Origin: Tillandsia leiboldiana
Taxonomy: Eukaryota; Streptophyta; Magnoliopsida; Poales; Bromeliaceae
Reading direction: 5' to 3'
Length of the DNA stretch: 64,000 nt
NCBI GenBank assembly: GCA_029204045.2
Contig: CM055068.1
Span: 31,013,587-31,077,586 of the forward strand
Shown here: piece by piece, positions 8,201 through 19,140 of the stretch
How positions within the stretch are numbered: position 1 is the first letter of the stretch
How the letters are laid out: each line of letters starts with the position of its first letter
Position numbers and translations under genes: made by a program
The notes under the pieces: model-generated
Told to the model about the DNA's origin: nothing
What the model saw: the letters and a program-made list of their open reading frames with translations, nothing else
Databases searched by the model: none

Positions 8201-11200
8201 CTAAACCAGGTCCTCACCGATCTCCAAGGGAGTGAAGTCAACCACATGCGACGGATCAAAGACATATCTCCTCAGGGCTGAGACATGAAAAACATCGTGT
8301 ACACCGGCCAAACGTGGAGGAAGAGCAACTCTATAAGCCACAGGGCCTACCCTCTCAAGTACCTCAAAGGGTCCAACAAAACGGGGACTAAGCTTCCCAC
8401 GCACTCCAAATCTCCGGACCCCTTTCGAAGGCGAGACCTTTAAGAATACATGGTCACCAATCTGAAACTCTAGGTCTCGCCGTCGAGTATCTGCATAACT
8501 CCTCTGACGACTCTGGGCTACCTCAAGGTGTCGACGAACAACTTTGACTTTCTCCTCAGCCTCCAAAAGAAGATCTGGTCCTAAAGTCCTCCTCTCACCC
8601 ACGTCACTCCAATACAAGGGTGACCGACACTTGCGTCCATACAACGCCTCAAACGGAGCCATCTGAATGCTCGCCTGATAGCTGTTGTTGTACGCAAACT
8701 CAACCAAAGATAAGTGTCGGTACCACCCACCTCCAAAATCCATAACGCACGCTCTCAGCATATCCTCGAGGGTCTGTATAGTGCGCTCAGACTGGCCATC
8801 AGTCTGTGGGTGGAATGCAGTGCTGAACCTGAGCTGGGTCCCCAAAGCTGACTGTAAACTCCCCCAGAATCGTGACACAAACCTCGGATCCCGATCAGAA
8901 ACAATCGACGCAGGTACCCCATGTAGCCTTACTATCTCGTCCAAATACAACTGTGCCAGACGCTCCAATGACCAAGTCATCTGAACAGGCAAGAAATGTG
9001 CAGATTTGGTGAGTCTATCAACAATAACCCAAATCGCGTCGGCTCCACTCTGCGCTCTCGGCAGCCCTGTAACAAAGTCCATGGTGATGTGGTCCCATTT
9101 CCACTTGGGAATTGGAAGACTCTGTAACTTGCCAGCAGGAACTCGGTGCTCTACTTTCACTTGCTGGCAAGTTAAACAGTGAGCCACAAATCTTCCAATG
9201 TCCCGCTTCATTCCGGACCACCAAAAATGTGCCTTGAGGTCCTTATACATCTTAGTACCACCAGGATGGATGGTATAAGGTGTATAATGGGCCTCTCTCA
9301 AAATCTGGTCTCTGATCTCTGGATCCGAAGGCACACAAACTCGGTCTCTGTACCGCAGTACTCCCGAGCTATCCACTGAAAAATCCCCTATCTGATCTGC
9401 ATGTATCAGGGATCTGATCCTCTCCAAGTGGGGGTCCTCACTCTGCGTCTCCCTAATCCTGTCCAACAGAGTGGGCTGCAAGACCATAGACATCAGTCTA
9501 GCAGAGACCCCAGGGGACACAACCTCAATCTGGAGTCGCCTCAACTGCTCAATCAGTGGGGCCTGCTGTGTTACCAACATGCTCAAGCTCTGCACTGACC
9601 TCCGACTCAAAGCATCTGCTACCACATTGGCCTTGCCGGGATGATAGAGGATACTCACATCGTAATCCTTCAGTAACTCCAACCACCGGCGTTGCCTCAG
9701 GTTCAGCTCCTTTTGAGTAAACAGATACTTTAAGCTTTTATGATCCGTGTAGATCTCACAATGCTCACCGTAGAGGTAATGCCGCCACAGCTTCAATGCA
9801 AACACCACAGCTGCCAGCTCTAAATCATGAGTAGGGTAATTCTTCTCATAATCCTTTAATTGCCGTGAAGCATAAGCAATTACCCTCCCATGCTGCATCA
9901 AAACACAACCCAATCCGCTGTGAGAGGCGTCACTATAAATCACGTAGCCATCACCCATCACTGGCAGTGTAAGAACTGGTGCTGAAATCAGTCTCCTTTT
10001 CAGCTCCTCAAAACTCCGCTGACACTGCTCAGTCCAAATGAACCTCATCCCCTTCCTAGTCAAACAGGTCAGGGGAGTAGAGAGCTTCGCAAAGCCCTCT
10101 ACAAACCGACGGTAGTAGCCTGCCAAGCCCAGAAAGCTCCGGACCTCCGTCACCGTCGTCGGTCTCGGCCAATCCCGAACTGTATCGATCTTCGTCGGGT
10201 CAACTGCCACTCCTGCGGCTGATACCAAGTGGCCCAAAAATGCAACCTCCCGAAGCCAAAACTCACACTTCTTGAGCTTGGCATACAGCTTCTTCTCACG
10301 TAGAAGCTGTAGCACTATCCTCAAGTGCTCCTCATGATCCACATCGCTCCGGGAGTAAATCAAGATGTCATCAATGAACACAACCACAAACAGGTCCAAG
10401 TACTGCTGAAATACCCGATTCATCAAATCCATGAATGCAGCTGGGGCATTAGTCAAACCAAACGGCATAACCGTAAACTCATAATGCCCATACCGGGATC
10501 GAAAAGCCGTCTTGGGGATGTCCTCGGCCCTCACCCTCAACTGGTGGTAACCTGACTGAAGATCAATCTTCGAAAACACTGTGGCTCCCTGCAACTGATC
10601 AAATAAATCATCTATCCGTGGAAGGGGGTACTTGTTCCGGATGGTCACTTTATTCAACTCCCGATAATCCACACACAAACGAAGCGACCCATCCTTCTTC
10701 TTCACAAATAAAACTGGCGCTCCCCACGGAGAAACACTAGGCCTGACAAAGCCCCTGTCCATAAGATCCTGAAGCTGGGCCTTCAACTCCCTCAACTCGG
10801 TAGGTGCCATCCTATAAGGCGCCTTTGAGATTGGTGTGGTTCCCGGTACCACATCAATCACAAACTCCACCTCCCTCTCCGGCGGCATAGTCGTCAACTC
10901 AGGGGGAAACACATCTGGGAACTCGCGGACAACAGGAATATCCTCGAGTCCCAGTGCCGCCGTAGGCACCTCCACAATCGTCGCTAAGAAAGCGGTGCAG
11001 CCTCTACTAATCATCCGCCTAGCCCTCGCCGAAGAAACAGTCATCGCGAAGAAGGTGCTCTGGCAGCCTCTGAAAACGAACTCCTCCTGTCCAGGCTCGC
11101 GGAGGGTCACCGTCCTCTCTCTGCAGTCTATAATAGCATAGTACCTCGACAACCAATCCATACCTAGCACGACGTCGAAATCCTGGAGCTGCCGCAAGAC

Positions 11201-12856
11201 AAGCAAGTCTGCCGGCAAAATCCAGGATCCCAACTGCACAGGGCAATCCCTACAATACTCCTCGACATGCAAGACATGATCTGGTATCTGAACCTCTAAT
11301 GCATGTGATAAAGAAACTACCTCTATACCATGAAGGGATGCAAATGCTCTACTGATAAAAGAATGCGATGCACCGGTATCAAAGAGAGTACGAGTACGAA
11401 CTGCAGAAATCAAAATAATACCTGCGACGACATGCTCTGCTGCTGTAGCATCCTCTACCTGAGCGGCATAAACTCGACCGCTCGGCGCCGGGGGATGTCG
11501 CTCTGGCTGTCGCGAGGACGATGAAGCAAAGTCTGGCCTACCGGAGGCCGCCGAAGGTCCTGCTGACTGACGAGGAATGAAAGATGCAGAAGCTGATGAA
11601 GGAGCTGAATAACCTGCCCTGGGGCACGCCCTCGCGAAGTGACCGGTCTGCCCGCAACGGAAGCAGCGGCCCTGACTCTGCGGGCACTGGGCCGGTGGGT
11701 GCGGTCCTCCACAAATGACACAACGATCAGGGCGCGGCTGCCGCGAAGTCTGCTGCTGCTGCAGAGACTGCTGCTGTCGAGGTGGTCGACGCTGCTGCTG
11801 CTGCTGCTGCTGGGACTGACGAGATGCCCCAGATCTCTGCCGCCCCTGATACCCCCGTCCCTGAGAGTGGAAACAGGGAGGTCTCGGGGGTCCCTGTCTA
11901 CTCGACTGCCCCTCCTCAAACAGCGCCGGGCGCTTTGCCCCAGGAGTCACTACGGGGGCTGGAGCCACCTCTGCCATCACGACCTCACCACTCTCCACAT
12001 AAAGTGCCTGCTCCATCGAGGCCTCCAAAGTCTGTAATCTGCGGGAGCGGACCAACTGATAAATGTCCCGACGCAACCCTCTCTCGAACATATAGATCCG
12101 GTGGGTCTCATCTCTGGCCACGTGGGGCATACAAGCTAACAGCCGATTGAAATCGGCTATGTACACGTGTACGGGCCTATCTCCCTGGCGGAGATTCCTC
12201 AACTGCTCCTCCAAACTCTGTCGAACACTCTCGGGAAAGAAGGCCCCAAGAAGCATACCGCGAAACTCTGCCCATGAGATAAACTGGGTCCCAGGCGGAC
12301 CTGCGGGTCGCACACGCCGCCACCATGCCTCGGCGTTGCTCTCCAGAAAATGAGTAGCCAACAAAACTCGAAACCTCTCATCAATAAAAAGGCTCTCGAA
12401 ATGGCGCTCCATGGCCGTAACCCAAGACTCAGCCGCCCACGGCTCAGCACTCATACCCGAAAAGCGGGGTGGATCAAACTTGCGAAACCTCAACAAAAGA
12501 CCCACCAAAACCTGCTGCTCTGCCAAAGTCAAAGATCCCGTCGTCCCAGACGGTGGCCTACTGGAAACTGGCTCAGCCGGAACTGCTGGTGCAGGCTGCA
12601 CAACCGAGGGTGCCACAACAGGGGAAGAAGGCACCGGTGAACTCCCAGGGGGTGCTACCGCCGGCTGCGCTCTCTGCTCCAACAAGAGCGTCAACCGACT
12701 CACAGCCTCCTCCTGGCGTCGAGACGCCTCAGCCAACTGTGCCATCTGGGCACGGAGCTCCAAAACCTCGCTCTGCTGTCCCTGCCCCGAGTCCTCCTGC
12801 TCGGGCTCAGAGGACGAAGGCTGCGAACGCGTCACCATCGAGCGTCGAGGAGGCAT
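8201..12856 (-). CDS. Gag-Pol polyprotein of element A (Ty3/gypsy)
   Basis: A single frame of 1551 residues from the Met at 12856 (MPPRRSMVTRS) to TAG at 8201. An upstream Met at 12994 lies in the leader and would place the leader hairpin inside the protein, so I prefer 12856. Domains in order: gag core about 125-290; a poly-Gln stretch near 350-370 (a CTG repeat on the plus strand); zinc knuckle CFRCGQTGHFARAC at 398-411; aspartic protease LFDTGAS near 493; reverse transcriptase about 680-880 with FIDD at 827-830; RNase H with Asp 975, Asp 1038 and Asp 1081; integrase with an HHCC finger (His 1190 to Cys 1230) and the catalytic triad Asp 1260, Asp 1321, Glu 1357 (the last two 35 residues apart). 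All catalytic residues are present. The only visible lesion is the stop before the chromodomain. It would make the particle and enzymes for A and possibly for C and E. Confidence 0.95.
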   Translation of the reverse strand: MPPRRSMVTRSQPSSSEPEQEDSGQGQQSEVLELRAQMAQLAEASRRQEEAVSRLTLLLEQRAQPAVAPPGSSPVPSSPVVAPSVVQPAPAVPAEPVSSRPPSGTTGSLTLAEQQVLVGLLLRFRKFDPPRFSGMSAEPWAAESWVTAMERHFESLFIDERFRVLLATHFLESNAEAWWRRVRPAGPPGTQFISWAEFRGMLLGAFFPESVRQSLEEQLRNLRQGDRPVHVYIADFNRLLACMPHVARDETHRIYMFERGLRRDIYQLVRSRRLQTLEASMEQALYVESGEVVMAEVAPAPVVTPGAKRPALFEEGQSSRQGPPRPPCFHSQGRGYQGRQRSGASRQSQQQQQQQRRPPRQQQSLQQQQTSRQPRPDRCVICGGPHPPAQCPQSQGRCFRCGQTGHFARACPRAGYSAPSSASASFIPRQSAGPSAASGRPDFASSSSRQPERHPPAPSGRVYAAQVEDATAAEHVVAGIILISAVRTRTLFDTGASHSFISRAFASLHGIEVVSLSHALEVQIPDHVLHVEEYCRDCPVQLGSWILPADLLVLRQLQDFDVVLGMDWLSRYYAIIDCRERTVTLREPGQEEFVFRGCQSTFFAMTVSSARARRMISRGCTAFLATIVEVPTAALGLEDIPVVREFPDVFPPELTTMPPEREVEFVIDVVPGTTPISKAPYRMAPTELRELKAQLQDLMDRGFVRPSVSPWGAPVLFVKKKDGSLRLCVDYRELNKVTIRNKYPLPRIDDLFDQLQGATVFSKIDLQSGYHQLRVRAEDIPKTAFRSRYGHYEFTVMPFGLTNAPAAFMDLMNRVFQQYLDLFVVVFIDDILIYSRSDVDHEEHLRIVLQLLREKKLYAKLKKCEFWLREVAFLGHLVSAAGVAVDPTKIDTVRDWPRPTTVTEVRSFLGLAGYYRRFVEGFAKLSTPLTCLTRKGMRFIWTEQCQRSFEELKRRLISAPVLTLPVMGDGYVIYSDASHSGLGCVLMQHGRVIAYASRQLKDYEKNYPTHDLELAAVVFALKLWRHYLYGEHCEIYTDHKSLKYLFTQKELNLRQRRWLELLKDYDVSILYHPGKANVVADALSRRSVQSLSMLVTQQAPLIEQLRRLQIEVVSPGVSARLMSMVLQPTLLDRIRETQSEDPHLERIRSLIHADQIGDFSVDSSGVLRYRDRVCVPSDPEIRDQILREAHYTPYTIHPGGTKMYKDLKAHFWWSGMKRDIGRFVAHCLTCQQVKVEHRVPAGKLQSLPIPKWKWDHITMDFVTGLPRAQSGADAIWVIVDRLTKSAHFLPVQMTWSLERLAQLYLDEIVRLHGVPASIVSDRDPRFVSRFWGSLQSALGTQLRFSTAFHPQTDGQSERTIQTLEDMLRACVMDFGGGWYRHLSLVEFAYNNSYQASIQMAPFEALYGRKCRSPLYWSDVGERRTLGPDLLLEAEEKVKVVRRHLEVAQSRQRSYADTRRRDLEFQIGDHVFLKVSPSKGVRRFGVRGKLSPRFVGPFEVLERVGPVAYRVALPPRLAGVHDVFHVSALRRYVFDPSHVVDFTPLEIGEDLV

Positions 12857-12949
12857 CCCCACCTGAGGGACAAGGCAAACAGTCAGAACCCAAATCATCA
12901 CTCGACCCAATCTAGCGAAAGTCAGAAGGCATGTCCCCCTTCCCGAAGT

Positions 12950-12975
12950 ACTATGTTGTCTGCAGCCAACATAGT
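12950..12975 (-). other. Leader hairpin with palindromic loop (dimer-initiation-like), element A
   Basis: ACTATGTTG pairs with CAACATAGT (9 bp) around an 8-base loop that reads GCTGCAGA on the minus strand. The loop centre CTGCAG is its own reverse complement, so two RNA copies could pair loop to loop. It lies about 160 bases after the primer site and about 95 before the gag start. C and E carry the same structure with paired substitutions. Confidence 0.7.
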
Positions 12976-13133
12976 TGCCACCGAAGGAAGACATGTCAAT
13001 CGCTCACCCCGAACTGCTCGGGAGAGTTAGAAATCCAATCAGGACTCTCGCTAAAATCACGGCTCTCACGCGAGTCATCCTAGGGTCCAACCACAAGCCT
13101 AGGGTTCCTAAGTCCTCCAAGACCTACATCCTA

Positions 13134-13146
13134 GGCTCTGATACCA
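13134..13146 (-). other. Primer binding site of element A
   Basis: The minus strand reads TGGTATCAGAGCC eight bases inside the 5' LTR end. It is complementary to the 3' end of plant initiator tRNA-Met, the usual primer for plant LTR retrotransposons. Confidence 0.9.
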
Positions 13147-13154
13147 CTCTAATC

Positions 13155-15631
13155 TGTCACGCCCCGGGGCGATACTGCGCCCCGGCTCGCCAACAGATCT
13201 GCCGCCCATACGGGAAGCCCCGTATAGGCGTAGCGACTAACCTGCAAAGAAACATCTACACTAGCAGATATCAGAGCTGAAAGAGAAAAGCTGGAATAAA
13301 AAGATAAAAATAAACTACAACTCACAAATATACAGACCAACCTCACCAGAACACAGGAGTCTCTCAGAAAAGCAGGAAAGAAAGGTACAACTCAAAACCT
13401 CACTACAGTAGTCACTCGACAAAACACACACCAAAATAGTACTGGGGTACATCTACTCACACACTAAAGATGACAGGAGGGGATCTATCTCGCGACTCCC
13501 TTACCTCGGTCTAAAGGAGCTGGATCAGCAACAGGAGCTGCAGGAACCGGAGCAGAAGTCCCTGAGGAGAAGACACCACGACGGGTGTGAGAACTACATC
13601 CCACAGTAGTTCTCAGTGGGTACCGCCAACAAGCCCGACGGTCTGCCCACTAAGTGTACCAGAGGCAAAAAGTAACATATGCAGTGCTGTATGGAAAGCT
13701 GGGGAAAAATAACTCTACAGCTACTATGCCTCTAACTAGATGCTCAAAAGTGGAACAGAAAGACATGATGCCATAACTAACTCTCCTCCCTGATCACCCA
13801 ATCTAAACTGACTGCCACATCGGGTCCAGTCAAACCTGCGCCAACCTACTGCCGTTACGTCCCGGAGGAGCGGTCTTACGTAGGGCGTCCATGGCTGCCA
13901 ACAAAAGCACAGCCACAGGGACAAATGCAACAACAAGTCGCTAAAGAACATCTCAAACTCACGCCGGTACAACAACCCGGTCTCGCCTACTCCGGAGTGG
14001 CACTCGAGGGGAGCGACCCGCTCGAGTCAAAGTAACCCATAAGTATCTCTGTAAAGCTCAAATGTGGCTCATGCAGGCTATGATCCAATCCTCGATCAAC
14101 AAGATCGACTACCAAACAATCACTGACTCACTCACTGGCTGGAATCTACACAGCTGAGACTCACTGTCTCTCAGACAGTTTCCAAGAACCCAGATCTACC
14201 ATCACTATCACTCTCCCAAAGAAATCATATCTACAGACTGCTATCAACTCAACTCGGTCCCCAGACACGAGTGCAAATGCATCCCACAACCACCCGACCT
14301 CTCGGCCCACAACTCGGGCGAGGAAAAGCTAAGTCCATAGTGAAATGAAGTATCGTGATGTGGAATGTCTAGAGCAATAAAAACCTAGCCCAAGTTGGAG
14401 TTTTCTACAGACTGGCTGAACATGATACATGTGACAGGGGTGCTAGGTCAAGTTCCAAGATTTCACTACTTAACATAGAGTAGGAATCAAAAGATTCAAC
14501 AACTGATATACAAGATACAACATACAGTTTTACACATGCTAATACTCCAATTTCTAACATGCACGATCCTACACACATAGAATTAGTACGCAGTCCAGAG
14601 TTCTTGGAAGCAAGGTCACCCACCTGAAAGTGCTAACTGCCCAGAATCGTACAGCTGAGAAAGCCCAAAACAGTCAAATCACAAATCCCACCAAGCCAAC
14701 AACACGGTAGAAGTGCTCACAACCTCCTGGGTACAAACATACACCAAAATTACACTTTAATCCACAAGAAATCCACAATCCCAAAATCTGTGGTGAACAG
14801 TCCCATTAACAAGAAATTTTCACCTGAAAAACCTCCTCCGAAAATTCCAATAAAAATATGACGGCGATCCTCGCGAAGAGTAGATGTCGATAGAGTCCTG
14901 AAACGTCGAATTCCAATGTCTGGATGAGGAGATAAAATCCGACAAGCAGGTGCTGTCCAAATCAACCACAGTCGCAAAGGGGGTTAAAAATGTACCCAGA
15001 ACCCCAAGAAAAGCTCGGATCCAGAAAAAGTGTCCAACACAGAAAATGTAGATTTACCTCTTATGAAACCGTCACCGCAGAAATCGTCCAAAAATAACGT
15101 CGGGGTAGCCCGGTAGACCTCCCAGACTAAACTGCGACGGAAAAGGAACTCCAACAGTAAATCGTCGCTCCGCACCCCGAGGCAGAAGTCGCTGTCGTCG
15201 CGGCCTCCAAAAATCCTGAGCTCTCGCCAAAAGATGCACAAGAGGGAGAGAAAGAAAATTGGTAAAGGGCTCAGGGGCTAAAACTCTCGGGAAAAGCTTC
15301 AAAAACGAGCCCCAAGGGGCCTATTTATAGGCCTCACCCGAAATCAGCCCAAAAGACAAGTCAAAGGGGCTTTCGGGCCCAACTTTCGGGCGCCCGGAAC
15401 ATTCGGGCGCCTACAGTGTTGGGCCCGGCCCAACACTGTGCGCGCCCAGATCGATCCGGTGCCGCCACGTGTCCCCCCCGAACTGGGGACAAGCGGTGCG
15501 GGGCCACCGATGGCCGCCACGGTGGTCCGTTGCCCGCCCTGCGCTCTCGCCCCCGCGCCCGGCGCACATGCGCCCCCATGCCATGCGCGCCAAACTCATC
15601 GAGGTCCACGGCGGCGACCACGGCCGCGGTT
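13155..15631 (-). repeat. 5' LTR of element A, incomplete at the N gap
   Basis: This matches 4804-7280 nearly base for base, ending CGTGACA at 13155. About 690 bases of the far (U3) end are missing. The last 150 bases before the Ns match the partner LTR poorly, with extra and missing bases, which suggests low-quality sequence at a contig end. The TATA box and the first CACGTG (15466-15471) are still present. Confidence 0.9.
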
Positions 15632-15731
15632 NNNNNNNNNNNNNNNNNNNNNNNNNNNNNNNNNNNNNNNNNNNNNNNNNNNNNNNNNNNNNNNNNNNNN
15701 NNNNNNNNNNNNNNNNNNNNNNNNNNNNNNN
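15632..15731. other. Assembly gap of 100 Ns
   Basis: Exactly 100 undetermined bases, the usual placeholder for a gap of unknown size. It lies within the U3 of an element A LTR and at the centre of the inverted duplication. Confidence 0.99.
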
Positions 15732-16279
15732 TTTTTCCCCAGCTTTCCATACAGCAACGCATATTTAATGTTTTGCCTCTGGTGACTTAGTGGGCAGACC
15801 GTCGGGCTTGTTTGGCGGTACCCACTGAAACACTGTGGGATGTTAGTTCTCACCCCGTCGGGTGTCTTCTCCCCAGGGACTTCTTGCTCCGTTCCTGCAG
15901 CTCCTGTTGCTGATCCACTCCTTCAGACCGAGGTAAGGGAGTCGCAGATAGATCCCCTCCTGTCATCTTCAGTATGTGAGTAGATGTACCCCAGTACTAT
16001 TTTGGTGTGTGTTTTGTCGAGTGACTACTGTAGTGAGGTTTTGAGTTGTACCTTTCTCCCTGCTTTTCTGAGAGAACTCCTTTGTTCTGTGAGGTTGGTC
16101 TGTATAGTTGTGAGTTGAGTTTATTTTTATCTTTTTATTCAGCTTTTCTCTTTCATCTCTGATATCTGCTAGTGTAGATGTTTCTTTGCAAGGGTGGGAG
16201 TTAGCTACCCTATACGGGCTTCCCGTATGGGCGGCGGATCTGTTGGCGAGCCGGGGCGCAGTATCGCCCCGGGCGTGCA
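15732..16279 (+). repeat. Fragment of an element A LTR in opposite orientation
   Basis: These 548 bases are the reverse complement of about 4804-5355, with frequent one- and two-base differences. They end GGCGTGCA directly against Sirevirus RT sequence, the same junction as at 4803/4804. Confidence 0.9.
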
Positions 16280-17524
16280 CTATTGCTTTTACTTTAAATA
16301 AACCTCTTTCAAATGGACGTTAAGAGCGCGTTTTTAAATGGGTTTTTGAATAAGGAAGTTTATGTGGCTCAACCGAAAGGTTTTGTAGACTGTAAACTAC
16401 CTAACCATGTTTTTCGTTTGAAAAAGGCTCTTTACGGTTAAACACGCACCGCGAGCGTGGTACGAAAGGTTGACAAAGCACCTTTTGGAGAGGGCTATAC
16501 TCGAGGGGGAGCAGATCGGACTCTCTTTGTGAAGCATTATCAAAATAACTTCATTGTTGCACAAATCTATGTCGATGACATTGTGTTTGGAGCAACAAAG
16601 GATAATGATGCTTCTAAATTCGCAGAACCCATGGAAAGCGAATTTGAGATGTCTATGATGGGGGAACTGACATACTTTCTTGGATTGCAAGTGAAACAAA
16701 ATGGTGAAGGCATCCATCTGTGTCAATCCAAGTATGCAAAGGAGTTGGTAAAGAAATTCGGGATTAGAAGATTTTAAAGATTTTTCCTACTCCTATGGGA
16801 ACTAGCAATAAGGGATTAGGAAGTGAATCTCTTAGTGAGAATGTAGACGAGAAACTTTATCGCAGCATGATGGAAGTCTACTTTACCTCACAGCTAGTCG
16901 CTTGGATATATCCTTTAGTGTTGGGATTTGCGCGAGATATCAATCAGCACCCAAAGGATGTTCACCTGAAAGCGGTGAAATGGATCATCGGTACATCAAA
17001 GGAACCATTAATTTCAGAATTTGGTATCCTATGGGAACAAGTCTAGATATTATTGGATACTCAGATGCCGATTGGGCAGGATCGTGGATGATCGGAAAAG
17101 TACGAGTGGTGCATGTTTATCTTGGCCATTGTCCTTGTTGCATGGCATAGTAAAAAGCAAAACTGCATTGCACTCTCGACTGCCGAAGCGGATATATCTC
17201 AGCGGGTAGTTGTTCAACTCAACTCATTTGGATGAAAGCGTGTTGAGCGACTTCCATTTTAGCAACTTCGGTAACTGTTTTATGTGACAACACTAGTGCT
17301 ATAAATATTTCAAAAAACCCTGTGTTGCACTCTAGAACAAAACACATTGAACTTAGATATCATTTTCTTAGAGAGCTAGTTGAATCAAATATTCTTCAAA
17401 TTTCCTACATTCAACTGAAGATCAATTAGCTGACTTGTTAACAAAACCTTTGGATCAAAAACGTTTTATTCATTTGCGTAAAGCAATTGGAATGCTTTCC
17501 TTGAAATAACCTCTTTTTGAAACT
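16280..17524 (+). pseudogene. Ty1/copia reverse transcriptase-RNase H, frameshifted copy
   Basis: This corresponds to the pseudogene at 3539-4803. YVDDIVFGATK, TYFLGLQV, GYSDADWAG and other motifs are readable but fall in different frames because of single-base gains and losses, for example near 16460, 16760, 16880, 17085 and 17190. A stop replaces the Leu of LYGLKQAP in this copy too, although the bases around it differ from the left copy. It cannot encode enzyme as written. Confidence 0.9.
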
Positions 17525-17847
17525 TTTGTTTAGGTTAGGTTTTGTTTTTGTGTTTTTGTTCATTATCTATGCTTAGACATAGAACATTAATTGAGCATTA
17601 GTTTTTGATTGACTTTAACTGCATCCTTTTATATATTTAGAAATCTATTATGCTTTAGATGTCATAATATTCATTTGATGCAATGATCATTTATGTCAAT
17701 TAACTCATCTTTGTTTTGATCAAAGTCAATTTCTCTCTTAATGATCTCTTGGTATAGTTTTTATCTTATTTGACTGTTTAGTCGAGTATGAAATCGAGAT
17801 CAATATTTGGCTGAATACTTTATATCTTAAATAATTGATAGCCAATT

Positions 17848-17856
17848 GAGGGGGAG
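17848..17856 (+). other. First (internal) polypurine tract after pol, right copy
   Basis: CAATTGAGGGGGAGTCAAAG stands between the RNase H end and the promoter-like array, matching 3216-3224 in the left copy. Confidence 0.65.
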
Positions 17857-18436
17857 TCAAAGAAAAAGTATTATGCTCAAAAGATGTGGAAAGAGTTACA
17901 TCCCAATGAGGAGCGTGAAAACTACTACCACATGGAGGAAAGAGCTACCACCTCGGTCGTCCGAGTACTGTGTGCAGCTACCACATGTATACCAAGCAAG
18001 GTTTTTCAAGTTTGATTAAATAAAATGCATGTTGAAATACTTGACTCTGTCAAAATTTCAAGGTTGGTATAAGGTGGGAATTTTAATGAAAGATGCTCAA
18101 AGAGCCACTCTCTTCAATAAATTGACTAGATATATTATCTAACTTATCTGGGATGTTAGACATCTATTGATCTTTGTATTTCATTTTCTTTACCGAATTG
18201 ATGATTTGATAAAGGCATTACTCATAAGATCAAGTTAGATGTAATTGAAGTTGTTCAACTTTAAGGGATTTAATTTTTATAAATTTTCGTTTCATTTGTT
18301 GGATGTTATTGATAGATTTGGCATAATCTATTTCTTGTTGTATGAAACGATGATTTTCATTTAAAGTTGATACACAAAAGTGCTTACAATCTTTTTATGG
18401 TTTTTCTAGAATTTCTCTGAAATTTTCTAAGAAAAA

Positions 18437-18613
18437 AGTTGGAAGCCGATCCGGATTGGACCTGCCGATCGGGATCCCGAACGCAGATATCTTCTGCGGG
18501 CAGACGTCCGGATTGGATTTGCCGATCCGGATCCCGACGCAGATTTCTCTGCGGGTAGCCGATCCGGATCGTAATCACGAACTGATCCGGATCGCGGCTA
18601 GGGTTTTATATAG
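18437..18613 (+). promoter_or_regulatory. Internal promoter-like array upstream of the envelope-like ORF (right copy)
   Basis: GATCCGGATC is found at 18524, 18561 and 18584, with diverged versions (GATCCGGATT and others) further upstream, followed by GGGTTTTATATAG ending at 18613. A pyrimidine-rich leader and the putative intron come next. This matches 2456-2632 of the left copy and resembles the enhancer array of the LTR at 21552-21816. Confidence 0.6.
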
Positions 18614-18731
18614 AACAAAAGGGTTTTTGATTTCTTTTACTCCAATCTTTTGTTCCAAAGTTTCCAGAGCTTCTCTCTCTAGAAGTCATCCATTCTTGGA
18701 AGCTTTCAAACTCGAAGTTCTTCGATTCCAA

Positions 18732-19113
18732 GTAAGTTTTATTGATCAAAATCTCGGTTTTTCACAGTTTTTCATATTCTTCCTCAAAACGTGATGAAAT
18801 TCTTGTATCTATTTCGTTTGTGGATGGTTTTTGATCAAATTTCTTTTGAAATAAGAACTCTGGGTAGATTAGTTTTGATTATATGCTAGGTATTCTCAAG
18901 ATAAACGAATTTTTGGCCTTCGATTTCAAAAATTACGATTTTAGGGCATATAATGGGAATTTCGAAAATCATGCGATTGATCTATTTTTAAAATTCCTTT
19001 GCAAAACTAATTTGATTCTTAGTCTCTCTACCACGATAATGATTGTTTGGGTACAATTTTTCTAATTTTGAAAATTAACAATTTTTTCGTGTTCTTGAGG
19101 TGTTGCTCACCAG
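18732..19113 (+). other. Probable 5'UTR intron before the envelope-like ORF (right copy)
   Basis: GTAAGT at 18732 and TTGCTCACCAG ending at 19113 enclose 382 AT-rich bases, 27 bases before the ATG at 19141. The left copy has the same sites, so both splice consensus sequences are retained. Confidence 0.5.
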
Positions 19114-19140
19114 GATTTCTTTCATAAGCATTTGCAACAA

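Larger units (their letters stand above)
4804..15631 (-). mobile_element. Element A: Tekay/Del-like Ty3/gypsy retrotransposon with chromodomain
   Basis: A near-complete gypsy element inserted in the Sirevirus RT gene. In minus-strand order it has a 5' LTR (15631-13155, its far end lost in the N gap), a primer site, a leader with a hairpin, one long gag-pol frame, a polypurine tract and a 3' LTR (7972-4804). LTRs of about 3.17 kb, a tRNA-Met primer site and a chromodomain after integrase match the Tekay/Del group of chromoviruses. The two LTRs align nearly without gaps and differ at few sites, so the insertion is recent. The target-site duplication cannot be read because the right-hand boundary is in the gap. 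Confidence 0.92.

Noticed and set aside
8201..8206. Programmed readthrough at the TAG before the chromodomain
   Set aside because: The bases after the stop (GAGGAG) do not match the known plant-type CARYYA readthrough signal and no clear pseudoknot was seen. A plain nonsense mutation is simpler.
11639..12915. Plus-strand ORFs opposite gag
   Set aside because: Shadows of the GC-rich gag coding sequence of element A, partly from the poly-Gln CTG repeat.
12857..12994. N-terminal 46-residue extension of Gag-Pol from the Met at 12994
   Set aside because: It would cover the conserved leader hairpin, has no gag likeness, and the Met at 12856 gives a normal gag start.
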